NCBI RefSeq assembly: GCF_028858725.1
Contig: NC_084769.1
Span: 10,789,501-10,853,500 of the forward strand
DNA from: Colius striatus
Lineage: Eukaryota; Chordata; Aves; Coliiformes; Coliidae
Direction of reading: 5' to 3'
DNA: 64,000 bases
Below are positions 46,743 to 58,987 of the stretch, piece after piece (position 1 is the stretch's first letter; every line of letters begins with the position of its first letter). A model generated the notes under the pieces. The model did no database searches. It had not been told where the DNA came from and was given only the letters and a program-made list of their open reading frames with translations. Made by a program: the position numbers and the translations under genes.

Positions 46743-47326
46743 AACTGTTTGCAGTTTTTTTTCCATTGAGTTGATATTGTAGAAATGCTCTTGTAGAGGT
46801 TTTTTGAAGGTGAAAGGGTAGAGAGCTTTTGGTTTTGTTCACCTTCCTCTTCATAATAGCAACCCTGAGGATTTTTATTTCATTTCTTACACTTTGGTAA
46901 CTGTAGAAAGTACATCGTGAGTCTGCAGACATCTCCTAAATCTTACTTTGGCTTATTAAGTCAGAGTTGTGTGTATAATGAACACATCTTACAAAGGAGA
47001 AACGTTGCAAAATCAACTTCAGAAAGTGTAAGAAAGTATAGATATTACTCAGCATTCTGTTCCTTATAAAGATAAATCTTTTCCCAGTAATGTGTATTTG
47101 TGGAGAGGTTTGTAACCAAAACCTTTTTCTTACAGTCTAGGTTTGTATCAGTGGAGCAATAAAGTCGTTCACAAAGCAGTGAGGCTGTGGGATGTACGTG
47201 GTGGCAAAATGCTGTGGCACGCTGTTTATCTTCTGATTACACCCTGTGTGGTTTTAAGTTTGAGTTGAACTTTTAAACTTTGTCTGTCAAGAATGCCATC
47301 ACATTCTCAAGGCATAAATGATGATT

Positions 47327-47394
47327 GATAGGGCTGGGACAAAGGCTGGACTCGATGATCTTAAAGGTCTCTTCCAGCTGAAACGATTCTATGA
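47327..47394 (+). mobile_element. Short CR1 3'-end fragment at the unit A/B junction
   Basis: GGCTGGACTCGATGATCTTA followed by AAGGTCTCTTCCAGCTGAAA and CGATTCTATGATATG is a CR1 terminus in + orientation. Confidence 0.75.
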
Positions 47395-48784
47395 TATGTT
47401 TCTTATCCTTAAGAAATAACCTAATGTCAAATACCCTGAAAGAATGGTTCAAAGGCTATGTGATTAAGAGTATAATTACTTGGGAGGGTGTATCCAAAGT
47501 AAAGTGAAAGGGTTTTTGTTGCTTTGGGATGTTTTTTATCCAGTCTGCAGTGCATGCATGTTATCCTCAGCTAGTTCTGTTGCTGTTTTATTCTTGTAAA
47601 CTGATGCAGAGGCTGCAGGGTCTCTCACAACCCTTACCAACTCCTGAGCAGCCACAGCAATTATCTCAATGGATTTTGTGTTGTTTCCCTGACCTGGAAA
47701 TGTACCAGTGATCTTTGCTTGTTCACTTCTGGCCGTTTTCATGCCACCAGAGCAGCTTCTTGTGGCCTTGCAGAATATCACATTTGGGCCATTTTGGAAT
47801 CCAAAGCGTCCAGCGATACCCTGCAGAATTTGGTTGGTCAAGTGATCTCTTTTCTTGGGAAAGGAGAGAAAGGGCAAGCAAAATTTGTTTATTCCAGGAA
47901 ATGTGTAGCAATGTGTCACGTGGCTTATTTCTCTTTCTGTTGAAGGTGATGCAGAAGCCCTGCAGAAAACAGAGAGCTCTATTGCAAGTAGTGAGCTCCA
48001 GGAGGGAGCTGCCTCTGCAGTGAATGTGGCAGAAAAGCCTGCGGGGTCCTCACCTTCAGTGGTGTTTGAAGACGTACAACATTGCAGTCCCAAATGCTTC
48101 TATATGCTGTTGGAGAACATCAGTGACCTGGTAGTAAATGAGGACTTCACTGTGGAAGTGATACCTGAAGGAAATGTTGCTGTAGCTACCTTCATAAAAA
48201 GTATTGGTAAGACAGGGTGAACACCATGATTCATTTCTGCCTGTATGGAGCAGTAATAGCTTTCAGAGCTTGGTTCCTCTCCTGTTAGAGATTCAGAGTT
48301 TAAAGCAAGTGCCTGACTGCAGTCTCTTAAGAAAGATATGAGACTCGTGTAGAGCTCTGTGAAAATGCTTCTGATCCAAGTGTTGCATGGGAAAGAGAGA
48401 GAAGTGGAGGTGTGCACATTAATTGAAATTGGATGAGAGTGTTTTACTGTCTCTGTATCATTTTGGGTTAGAGGGAGAAGGCTCTGAAGTGGAGTGAGTG
48501 TGGAGATGTGTTCTGCAAGTTATTGAAGTGTATAAAGTCTCTGTTTGGGAAGGTGGTGAGGCAGGGAGAAGTGCAGAGTTTATCCATGAGATGAATAAGA
48601 GAGGAACAGAGACAGTGGTAGTGAAGAGCAGAGTAACACGGCTGTGTGCATTTTCCCTTTTTCCTAACACAGTTTTGCTCCAGATACAGGGAGACATTGA
48701 CCCAGTCGATATCCAGAAGTGCCAGCGGGCTCTGATAGCAAGGCAGGGAGACGTGGTCAGTTCACACTGCGTTTCTGTTTACAG

Positions 48785-50190
48785 ATACTGTAGAATTTGT
48801 CAAAAGATGCTTACAGAACAAAAGAGTTAAAGAATTCAAAATGACTGCCAGGCTTCTTGAGTCGACCCAGAGCATCAAGGCTGAAAACATCCCGGACGGT
48901 GTTTCCAGGGACTACATCACAGTTTATTTCGAGAACATGCGGAACGGAGAGGGCCTCCTTGTGCAAGAAGTACAATTCCTCCCAGCAAAAAGTAATCATT
49001 GATGAACACATTGGAAAAGAAACTAAAGTGATTATTGCTGGCTTTTCTCCAGGTGTAACAGAGGTTTATCAGAAGCTCAATGATTTTATAGGTAGATACA
49101 CAATCGTGGAAGAAGTAATCCCAGCCAGGTCGGTGGTGGTGGTGCAGTTTGTAGAGAGGACAAATCTGAAGTTTGTCTTGAATGGAGGAGGGAAGGTGTG
49201 GCAGTATGTTTTGACACCAAGACACTGTCTATTTACCTGAGTGGACCAAAAGCAGAAGTGCCAAAAGCAGTCACCACATTCAAAGAAATTCTCTCATCTC
49301 TTTACTCAAAAAATGTGCCCATTGATAAGCCGGGAGCCAAAGAGTTCTTCACTGAAAGGAAAGATTCATGTGTTTGTGAGGCAAAGCAGAAATTTCGGTG
49401 TTTGATTAGGCTGGAGGAAGATGGAGAACAGCAACAGAAGGGCAAAAAAGTTGTTGATAAAGAGAAAAGGAAGCTCTACTACAAGAAAGTGCTGCCAGAT
49501 GGAGCTGCGGTAGCAGTGTACAAAGGTAACTTGTGTAATTACCCTGTTGATGTGCTGGTAAATCCCTCTAGCGAAGACTTAGAACCTGTTGGTGGCCTTG
49601 CTGACGTGCTGCTAAAAGCAGCTGGCCCAGAGCTGCAAGAGGAGTGTGATGAGCTGGTGAGGAAGAAGGGGAGTTTACAGCCTGGGTGTGCAGTTATCAC
49701 AGGCGCCGGGAAGCTCCCCTGCAAGAATGTCGTTCATGCTGTCGGGCCCAGGTGGAGGAAGGAGGAAGCAGAAGAGTGTGAGGACTTGTTGAAAAAGACA
49801 GTGAAGAAAAGTCTGCAGCTTGCTGAAGCATTTAATCATAGTTCTATAGCCCTGCCCACTCCAAGTGGGGGGATATTTGGCTTCCCACTGGAACTGTGCA
49901 CCTATTCAATTGTGTCTTCCATCAAGGAGACCTTGGAAGACACGGAGGACAGCAGCTTGAAGGAGATTCATCTTGTGGGTGATGCAAGAGAAACAGTTCG
50001 GTCTGTGATTGAGATAGTAAAAAAAGTGTTTACAGCTAAGTCATCTTCCCCAATGCTGAGGATACCTTACTTGAAAACCTATAAACTGAGGCCAAGCCAG
50101 AAGGAGAACAGAAAAGAGGATCTGCAGATGGTCAGGACAGGTGAAGGACTTTGCATCCGAGTAGAGGAGAAAAATGTTCAGGAAGCCACG
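48785..50190 (+). pseudogene. PARP14c fused exon 5/6 with frameshifts; macrodomain 1 open
   Basis: Exon 5 is normal up to ENMRNGEG; the next bases align with exon 6 of PARP14b from about 33120. The joint shares a GCC triplet. Translation in the exon 5 frame stops about 15 codons later. The exon 6 frame is reopened after a one-base deletion near 49158 and encodes macrodomain 1 with [20 protein letters not shown]. The Gln run is shorter than in PARP14b. Confidence 0.85.
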
Positions 50191-53100
50191 GTAAGGCTTT
50201 AATTGTCTGCCTCCTCTCTCATTTGGTGTGAAGATCTTTAAAGTTAAATAGAAAAGGAAGGACAAAGGGTTCTGTTGTTTGACAAGGCTATTGCTACCTA
50301 AGGAAACCAGTTCTGTGCTGGCTAAACAAGGTTGCAGGCTCCCAGAACTGCTGGAGTTCAGGTTGGGAACTGTCACTGCATCTGTTTCTGGTGGGTAGGC
50401 GTGAATTTCAGGGTGTTTCATTCCCAGCTAGAGTTTATTCATTCTCTAGATCTAAGGTCAACATGTAAAGCAGTTTGCTTGTTTTAAATCTTTTTTTTTT
50501 CTGAACTAAAGTACTTTCCAAAAGTATTTATGTGATCTGTAGCTGTCTAGGGTTTTGTCCTTGGATGTTATGGGAAATCAGCCCCCGTCTGAGCTGCTGT
50601 TGAAAGTCATGCTAACAGTGATAAAAAGCCTGAAGCTGGAGGCCGTGGCTGAGTTGTTTTTTAGTTCCCTTCTCTTTGGATGAGTTAAAGACACAGGCTG
50701 TGAAGAAGTTACTGGGCTGCAGAAAATACAAGACTACATTCTTAGATTGCTTTGCCAAAGGCTAAATGTGATTCTGCTGATCTTCTTCTCACTTCATTCT
50801 ACTTTTTCATTCTTTTTGCTAACAAAAAGTTTAACTACTGCTTATCTAGACCACCAAGACTCAGTCTACACCTCTGACATAGTTTCTTTCCCTTATGTTT
50901 CTTTTTCCTTCAGTGATGCAAAGTGCATCTTTTTTCAACAGCCTCTGATTTTTAAACTTTGGGAGTTGAAAGTCTCCTTAAATTAGAATTGACTTGTTGT
51001 TTCAATGGGATTTGCCTCAGTTGTCATTTTGGTGCCTGTAAAAGTCTATTCCAGTGAAAGAGCAAGACTAGATGTAAAACCCCCCTCTGTATGGTACATG
51101 TTTAAAGAACTTTAGAATTGAAACATCTGAGGTGATAAAAAGTTAAGTAAATGCCAGACTTGGAGGCTTTGCCTGTTTTACTTTATGAGAGCACAACAGC
51201 TTCCTTTCACCTCGTTTTTGTGCGTGGGGTGGTGCTTTTCTGGTAAGGTATAGACAGCCCCACCTCAGAGAATATGAAAGGGACAGTACACCTTCTGTAT
51301 TATGTGTACCTTATGCAATACATGTGTTTTGCATCCTGTGATGGTGCTAGAGAAGAAGGAGCAATACTGCAACAGTTCTTCAGAGGGAAGTGTAGGAAGA
51401 GCTGGGTCTGGGGAGAGGGGATGAGAAAGACCCAGCCTCTGGAGTCTATTTCACTTGCCCAGACATTGTCATCTGCTTAGCACGAGGTGGGTCACAGCCA
51501 GACCTCCACTGAGGGCTTGACAGCTCTGGATGCAGGGATAGGTGAATGACCTGCTCACATGTATATACCTCTGGTGTTGGTACTCACAGTAAGTCTGATG
51601 CTGCCTACTGCAGGTTTCCTACAAGTCCAGGAATACTGACTATGTAGAAGCCGTGCAGAAAACCAGGTTCTTTCTCCCTCAGCATCATGATTTTCTTGCT
51701 GTGTGTTGCTTTGGTGGTGCTTTTGGTCTCGATGCACATTTGTACTTGAAGTCTGGCTACAGATATTTTTGTTGTGATTTTGTTGCAGGCAGATGTTATT
51801 GTCAACAGTGTTGGCACAGATCTGAAGTTTGGTGTGGGGCCTCTTTGCAAAGCCTTGCTGGAAAAGGCTGGACCAGCTCTCCAAACAGAGTTTGACAGTG
51901 AAAAACAAAAACAGGCGGCTGCTGAAGGGAGTGTGGTCTGCACCAGTGGAGGTGCTCTGGCCTGCAAGTCTGTGCTTCATGCCATACTTCCAGTGTGGGA
52001 TGGAGGAAATGGACAGACCCTGAAGGTACATTTCAACTACTAAAAAAAGAAAGTAGAAAACATATTTATTTGGGATCCTGTCCTGAGGCATTAGGCTTTA
52101 AAATAGTTTAGAACACTTAACTCCATTGGCTTCTGTTGGAGTGCCCTTGAAAGATGCCTTGATGGACTGAGAGCTTTTTCTCATACCGGTGTAATCTCTG
52201 TGGAGCTCCTAGTAAATGATGCCTTTTTTAATTACAGAAAGACAATATCTTTGCTGTGTTTTACAGACCCTAGAAAACGTAATCCATTCCTGCTTGAAGA
52301 AAACTGAAGAACTTGGACTGAAATCAATCACTTTCCCAGCTATTGGGACTGGTAGATTTGGGTTTCCTAAAACCATTGTTTCTAAGTTGATGTTTGATGT
52401 GATATTCAAGTTCAGCAGTAGTCACACTCGGAAGACTCTCCAGGAGGTTAATTTTCTCTTGAATCCAAAAGATGTGGATAACGTCCAGGTAGTTCTTCTC
52501 CAGTCAAAGATGTCACATACTGTTCTAGTTGTACTTCAACTATACTGTAGTTACTTTTTTTCCTTAAGTTCATAATTTAGCAAGTTCTTCCTGCTGTGGG
52601 CTGCTGCTGCTGGCACTGCAAACAACTGTAAATGCTTGCTTATCTTTTGAGAGAGGAGTTCTGGCCATGCAAAGCCAGTATCTATTACCACAGTGTCCAC
52701 ACTGAGTCTTGATACCTAAACATGACAGTCTAATGTGTCAAATGGCTCAGCAAGAACTACAGGACTGTTAATTATGGAAATACCCAGTGGATAAACTCTG
52801 AAATACTGTCTTTTCCCCTTCTTAGGCTTTTACCACTGAACTACAACGCAGGGCAGCTGAAAGTTCCAGTGCTGCAGCACCAAAGTCAGGTAAGTTTTGT
52901 AGAGGTGAGAGGTGGGACATGGGAGAATGTAAATACCGTGAAGTGGTTTTATTTGCATCAGGAAACAGGTGAAATGTCATCAAGCAGCAATTTTCTTTTT
53001 CCTCTGATGGACTGTTGTGACACAACAGCAAAAACCATATGAATAGCAGCAGGGGTTTGTTCATAAGAATATATAGCTCTTCTCAGCTGCTGTATCAGTG

Positions 53101-55713
53101 AGATACAGTTAAGACTATGCAGATAAAATACAAATTAGAGAAGTTTAGACTAGAAGAAAAGGACTCTCTGTTATCTATGTGGGTACAGGTGAAATAATTT
53201 ACAAATGGGATGTCTGTTACTGGAAATGCCCAAGCTGGATACTCCCATTTCTTGTAAGGGTTCAGGAAATGCTTACAGAGCTGATCAGGTCAGATAACCA
53301 CAGGACTCTGTTCTGAATTTGTATTGCACGAGTTTACAGGAATCAAAATGGTTTCACTTTCACAATATTTGAACAGGAAGACTGCTGTGTCCTCCTGCTT
53401 TCAGAAATGGAGTAGAGAGAAAGGCAGAAACTCTCTAGGTCCATCAAACGGCTCTAGAGCATATCCCTTAAAAGGTTAAGTTGAAGTTCCTCTCACTGGA
53501 AGATAACAATACCCCACACTAGAGGAGAAGTGTTTTAAGGTATCTTTCTTTCCCATGCAGGTTCCATTAGGCTTGTTTCAACTGAAGTATTGACAGTTTA
53601 TGAAATGCAGATTGGTTCCATTACACTCCAAGTAATGAGTGGAGACATTACCAAGGAAGATACAGAGGTTATTGTAAGCGTGTCAAATGCGACATTCAAT
53701 TCCCCGTCAGGTACTGTATTGAATGTGTGGTCCTTTAATGATAAATATGGGACAGATTTTAAGAGGGCAGGGGAAAACTGTTGATATGTGAAACTTGTAT
53801 GAGGTGTTTTTCAGATGAGAGAGACAGCTGTGGTTAATCAGGACATAGATGTTAAACAGGTTTTTTATGTGTCCTGAATGTTTAGTTTCCAAATTACTAA
53901 ACCAGAAGCAAGACATCGTATCAGATTTTTCGTGTTCAAAACCAAAAATGCTGAAATAAAAGGGATTGTTTTAGATCAAATGTCATCCTGAAAAACTCCT
54001 TTGGATAATTCTGAGGATTCTTTGGTGAGACTGTGAATTGCAAGCATGAAAGACATCAGAGGATTGAATTCAAAGCAATTGGAGAGTTTGGTGAGGGACA
54101 TACTATTGGCGAGTGAAATGATGAAATAGAAGTGATTCTGATCAATAATGAAGGCAGTATGTCATGGAGGGTACTTAGGGGCACTGGCAAAGATTTTTGC
54201 ACTTTGTGGGATCTTGTCACATGAGGATTTGGGATATTTGTAAAGTACAGAAACTGGGAAGAGCTTTGAGGAGAAACAGCGCAGTTGAGTTAATGAATGT
54301 GTCTGCTTTTCTTCTGTAATTTAAGGGGTCTTCAGAGCAATTGTGGATGCTGCTGGTTCCCAAGTCCAAGCAGAATGTGCTCAACATGGTATGATAAAGC
54401 ACACTATTTTGTTTGGGGTTTATTTTATGTAAAGTTGGTTTGTAATTCTCTGATGGTATCATTGTTTTATCTGATTAAATAGCTTTCACTCAGGAATTTT
54501 GAGAAGTTCCGTTGTTTTGACATCCACTTGAAGAAATTTTCTTTTCACAACTTGAACAGAAGTTGGATAGAGATTTCAGATGCTTGTAGGTGCTGGGTAA
54601 TTAATGTAGTTTAAGTTCTTTACCCATGAAATTATTCAAGTGTGAATTAGGAACAGAAATAGTCCCATCAACTTGAGCATAATTCTGTGGTCAGCTACAG
54701 GAGAGCTGAAGTTGTGGAAGCGAGCAAAGTGTTGAAAACTCTTTTGATGTAAGCACATACAGGACTTGCTTTTAAAAGCCAATAGCAAATCAGGTCTTGT
54801 AATCACAAAAATGCAGTTATTTTTTATGAAATAGTGTTGTAACTATCCCTGTCACTCTGATCGTGAGTTTTTCTGTGGTCACTTTGAAAATGTTATGTCT
54901 TCTTCTTTGCTTTATCTTCCCCAGCTGGGCAGTCTGAAGGCGGCTTTATCACTACACAAGGTGGAAATCTGTTGTGCAATAAAATAATCCACTTGGTTCA
55001 TGATCACAATGTGAAGAGTCAGATCTCTAAAGTGCTTAATGAGTGTGAGCTGAAGATGTACAAATCTGTCGCCTTCCCAGCGATTGGAACAGGTTTGCCT
55101 TTTCTTGGGAAAGTGATGGGTGGTGGGGGGAAGGATAATACTTCTGGTGTGGATGATAGTAGATATGCTCAAGAAGCCTCAGAGTAAACAAGGGATGAGT
55201 CCCAGAAGGGCTTCCCAGGTCTGTGTACATTGTCACCTCTGGCAGCTGACAGGCTGAAGTGTAAAGCTGAGCTTAAGCCTGGGGCTTTGGCCAGAAAGCA
55301 CAATGGGGGAGGAGAGAGGGACAGCAGTCTGTATGAGCCGGGGATATGGTCTGTGTTTTAGGGATGCTGCCTTGTATCAGTGAAGAGCACTTAAATTGTG
55401 CCTTTTATTTTTGTTTAGGTCAAGCAGGAAAGAGTGCAGCAAAGGTAGCTGACGACATGTTGGATGCTATAGTGGAATTTGAAAGCAAGACAGCAGTACA
55501 GCATTTGAAAAAAGTTAAAATCGTCATCTTCCAGACACAGATGCTCCAAGACTTTTATGAAAGCATGAAGAAAAGAGAAGATTCAGATTCAGCCACAGCA
55601 GATTCGTGGATGTCTATGTTTAAGTGTAAGTAGATGGGTTTTCTGTGTACACGGGCACGTGGAGCTAAAGGTATTTTATTTAAAACTAAGAATTAACACA
55701 TATTTCTTCACAG

Positions 55714-56024
55714 CATTTTTCTGGGGCAAAACTCAATCCCCTGAGAAGAAGCAGCCTGTTTGTTTGGAGAAGAAAGTGAATTTAGCTGTATTTCAGATCT
55801 GTGGAGAAAGCCAAGAAGATGTGGATGCAACTGAGTCCTGGATAAAAAATATAAAAAGTCTAAGTCTCTGTTTTGCAGATAAGCAGTTGACAGAGCTCCC
55901 TGCACATTGGGAAATGATGCGAAAGGAACCGGTCAAACTGGTGAATCTTGAGCAATCACATCACGAATATCTGGATGTTCAGAAAACGTTTAAGAAAACC
56001 TGCCCCAACTTTGTTATTGAGAAG
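55714..56024 (+). pseudogene. PARP14c in-frame fusion of exons 14 and 15 (WWE lost)
   Basis: Exon 14 reads normally to TESWIKN, then IKSLSLCFA, then DKQLTELPAHWEMM of exon 15, with no stop. The deletion runs from exon 14 to just before the exon 15 acceptor and retains the acceptor sequence TCTCTGTTTTGCAG as coding bases. The 311-base fused exon has the phase needed to join exons 13 and 16. The whole WWE domain is gone. Confidence 0.88.
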
Positions 56025-56235
56025 GTGAAATCCTAGGGGGAAGGGGAGGGGAACTGATTTTTTGGGCTGAAAACAATATCTTTTCTTTGACTCAGATAGT
56101 TTTCCCCTCAGCTATATTCACATTGTTGTCAGAGGGAGACAGCAACATCTGTCCTCCCACCGATCATTTTTATATAGGAGTTTTGTATGATTTGCTAAGC
56201 TACACAATAAAGGAAGTAATCTTTACTTCCAAGCT

Positions 56236-56640
56236 GAGATCTAGAGGAGAAATGTCACAAAGAAGATGGAGTGAAGCATCTCCCTTATGATGAAAGGCTG
56301 AGGGAGCTGGGGCTCTTTAGCTTCGAGGAGAGGAGACTGAGGGGTGACCTTAGTAACGTTTCAAATACATAAAGGGTGTGTGTCAGGAGGATGGAGCCAG
56401 GATGTTCTAAGTGATGGCCAACAACAGGACAAGGGGCAATGGGTACAAGCTGGAACATAAGAAACACAAGGGAAAACTTTACAGTTCAGGTGAGGGAACA
56501 CTAGAAGGGGCTGCCCAGGTGGATTGGGGAGTCTCCTTCTCTGGGGACATTCAAAACCCACCTCGACAAATTCCTGTGTGACCTACTCTAGATAGTCCTG
56601 CTCTGGCAGGGGGCTTGCACTCTATCATCTTTCTGTGTAA
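56236..56640 (+). mobile_element. CR1 LINE fragment in PARP14c intron 15
   Basis: GATGAAAGGCTGAGGGAGCT and GGGCTCTTTAGCTTCGAGGA, later CAGGAGGATGGAGCCAGGAT, are CR1 3'-region blocks. PARP14b has no CR1 at this place; a related but distinct copy sits in its intron 11. Confidence 0.85.
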
Positions 56641-58987
56641 TGCTGTCACTACAGTCTACACTGTAGTGAGAAAAACATCAGTAAAGATGATTTAGGATGC
56701 ACAGAAAGCATCTTATCATTGCATCTGGCAGTGGTACACAGCCCATTTCTAGAAATGACAATGCACAGCTACCATGATTGTCTGTGCACCTGGTGTAGTA
56801 GGCAAGACAAATGTATGCAAAAATTGCCAAGCTTGAAAACCTCTTCTGAGCTGCTTTGGCCTCTGATTTTTTCAGAAGGCTCAGGTGTTGAGATCCCCAA
56901 CCCAAACCATACCCTAACAGGGCAAAGTGAAAATTACTGTCATTCTTTCAGTTTGGTTTGGTTTCAGTGCTTTCTGTGATAACTATTGGACCCAAACAGT
57001 ATAAATATAGTTCTGTTTTGTAACTTTACAGATTGAAAGAATACAAAATTCCTTCCTCTGGAAGACATATCAAATGAAAAAAAATGCTCTTGATGCAAAG
57101 AACAAAGCCCAAAGCAATGAGAAGTTGCTGTTTCATGGGACAGCTGCATCCTCCTTGAGCACAATCAACTACAATGGATTTAATCGGGGCTTTGTTGGAA
57201 AGAATGGTGAGTCATTACCCAAAGCAGTTAATTTCCTAGATGTGTGTAGTCCTAGGGAGTGTCAGTGCTGCACTGCTGTCAACACAACAGAAAGACTGAA
57301 TGAAGTTGGAGAATAAAGTGATAAATAATTCCTGAGCACAATGTCTATGGACAGAGGAACTAACCTGTTCACTTAATCCCTTGTTGATGAATACTGTCAA
57401 CTAGGGGGTATCAGAAAAAGCTCACCTACTCTGAAGTCAGGCCTGGGCAGCTTTTGAGGAATGTTTTGTGAGATCTGTCAACGGAAAGGAACAAGGACTG
57501 CAGTTCAGCATCCCCAGCTGAGACACTGACCACTAGCTGCTACTATCTGCTCCTTTCTTAGAAAAAGGCAATTACAAAGTAGAAATGCAGATGCTTCTGT
57601 TGTCTACGAAGATGAGGACAGCACAAGCAATGAGAAGATTCTGGTTCCCTCCCATTTTTGTGCACATGAAATAAATTTAAATTAATGATTTAATTTTCCC
57701 CCTTTAATGGTTGTTAGGGGTAACCATTACATATTGAGCAGAAAAGCTCTCTGCGTTAGTTCAAAGATTGTTTTTTCCAGTTCCTCTACTAGAGTCATGT
57801 TATGTTCATTATTTGGTAATATTCGGGTGCCAGTTGCTGTCAGAGGTCCCACAACCTCACTTCAAAAGTACTTACTTTCTGTTCTTAGTGTTTTCTTCCT
57901 TAAAACACAATTGTACATGCCTAGAGTTGAGTTGAATTTGAGAGAGCCTGATGGCTGAACTCAGATCTAATGGACACTTTGGATCCATGAGAAGACATTT
58001 CTCTGTCGGGGTCCTCTATCACTTACAGTGATATTTTTTTGAGAAAATGAAGTCCAAAATGAACTAAATATATCAGACTGTGCACAGATAGAAAGGTCAG
58101 TCACCATTTCTTTTTAAAACATGACCAGTGGAGATGTAGTTTCGCTTCCCTGCTTTGGAGGTGCCAGGAGGTTGGATTGCCATGGGAAGCAAGGGCCCTT
58201 AATCCTCATGTCCTCTCTCAGCCTCTCCATCTCAGCCATTTATGATGGGAGGGGCACATGTCCTTCTGACAGGCTGGACAGCTGTGCAAAACTATCTGAA
58301 GGTCAGAGCTGACAGACAGGAAAGTCTGTCTGCTTAAAAGCCTGTCTGGCTTGAACAGCTTTCTACCAATATCATAAAAAAAGAAATCTGAGACAAATGT
58401 GAGTCCTCTCACTTGCTGTGGAGTGTAACTGGAAAACAGTAATTACAGGCATATAGTAATTTCAAGCTGAGAAGGTGCTGAAGATTTGCAATTTGATGGG
58501 TTGCAGGCTAAACAGAGAGAGGAATCCTTTTCCCCATAGGAAGGGGCAGTCAAAACCTGGGTGTTGATACTAGACATCTAAGTTTCATTCTGATGCAAAG
58601 GATTATGACTTGAACTTGCTGTTTAAAGGAGAGCTTTTAAGATTTTTATGGCAATAAGAATACTATCTGTATTTGAAAATGCTGTCTTTCCAAACAGATG
58701 CAGCCATTGGGAATGGAACCTACTTTGCTGTGGATGCAAGTTATTCTGCTCGGGATATTTATTCCAGCCCAGACACGAATGGCACAAAATACATGTACTT
58801 GGCTCGAGTCCTCACTGGGCATTACTGCACTGGGAGCAGAGGACTAATCACTCCACCACCAAAAAGTCCAGCAGATCCTACTGACCTCTATGACAGCGTG
58901 GTTGATGATGTGAATAACCCAAAAATGTTTGTCATATTTCATGACATTCAGGCATACCCTGAATATCTTATTACTTTCAAAAAATAG

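Larger units (their letters stand above)
46672..47597. other. Junction between duplication units A and B
   Basis: About 0.93 kb that belongs to neither unit. It opens with GAGGAGGTGATTGTAGATGA and ATTCCATCCATGCC, which recur at 63629-63700. It also holds a short CR1 tail at 47327-47394. The rest is unassigned AT-rich sequence. Confidence 0.7.
47946..58987 (+). pseudogene. PARP14c: 5'-truncated, internally deleted PARP14 copy
   Basis: Recognised exons: 4 (47946-48206); a fused 5/6 (48785-50190); 7 (51789-52025); 8 (52267-52488); 9 (52826-52889); 10 (53561-53710); 11 (54326-54388); 12 (54925-55092); 13 (55419-55625); a fused 14/15 (55714-56024); 16 (57032-57206); 17 (58698-58987, TAG stop). 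Exons 1-3, promoter and ISRE are missing because the duplication began in intron 3. A 2.1-kb deletion joins exon 5 (48953) out of frame to the middle of exon 6, giving an early stop, and a one-base deletion near 49158 shifts frame again. From 49198 onward the frame is open through all later exons, with intact splice sites. The first in-frame ATG is at 50053; from there 674 codons cover macrodomains 2 and 3 and the ART domain without WWE. Full-length function is lost; a shorter PARP15-like product is possible but unproven. Confidence 0.85.

Noticed and set aside
49198-50202. A 334-codon gene starting at 49198
   Set aside because: The codon at 49198 is GTG, inside a frameshifted exon 6, and the frame runs past the donor at 50190. 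The first in-frame ATG is at 50053. It is part of PARP14c.
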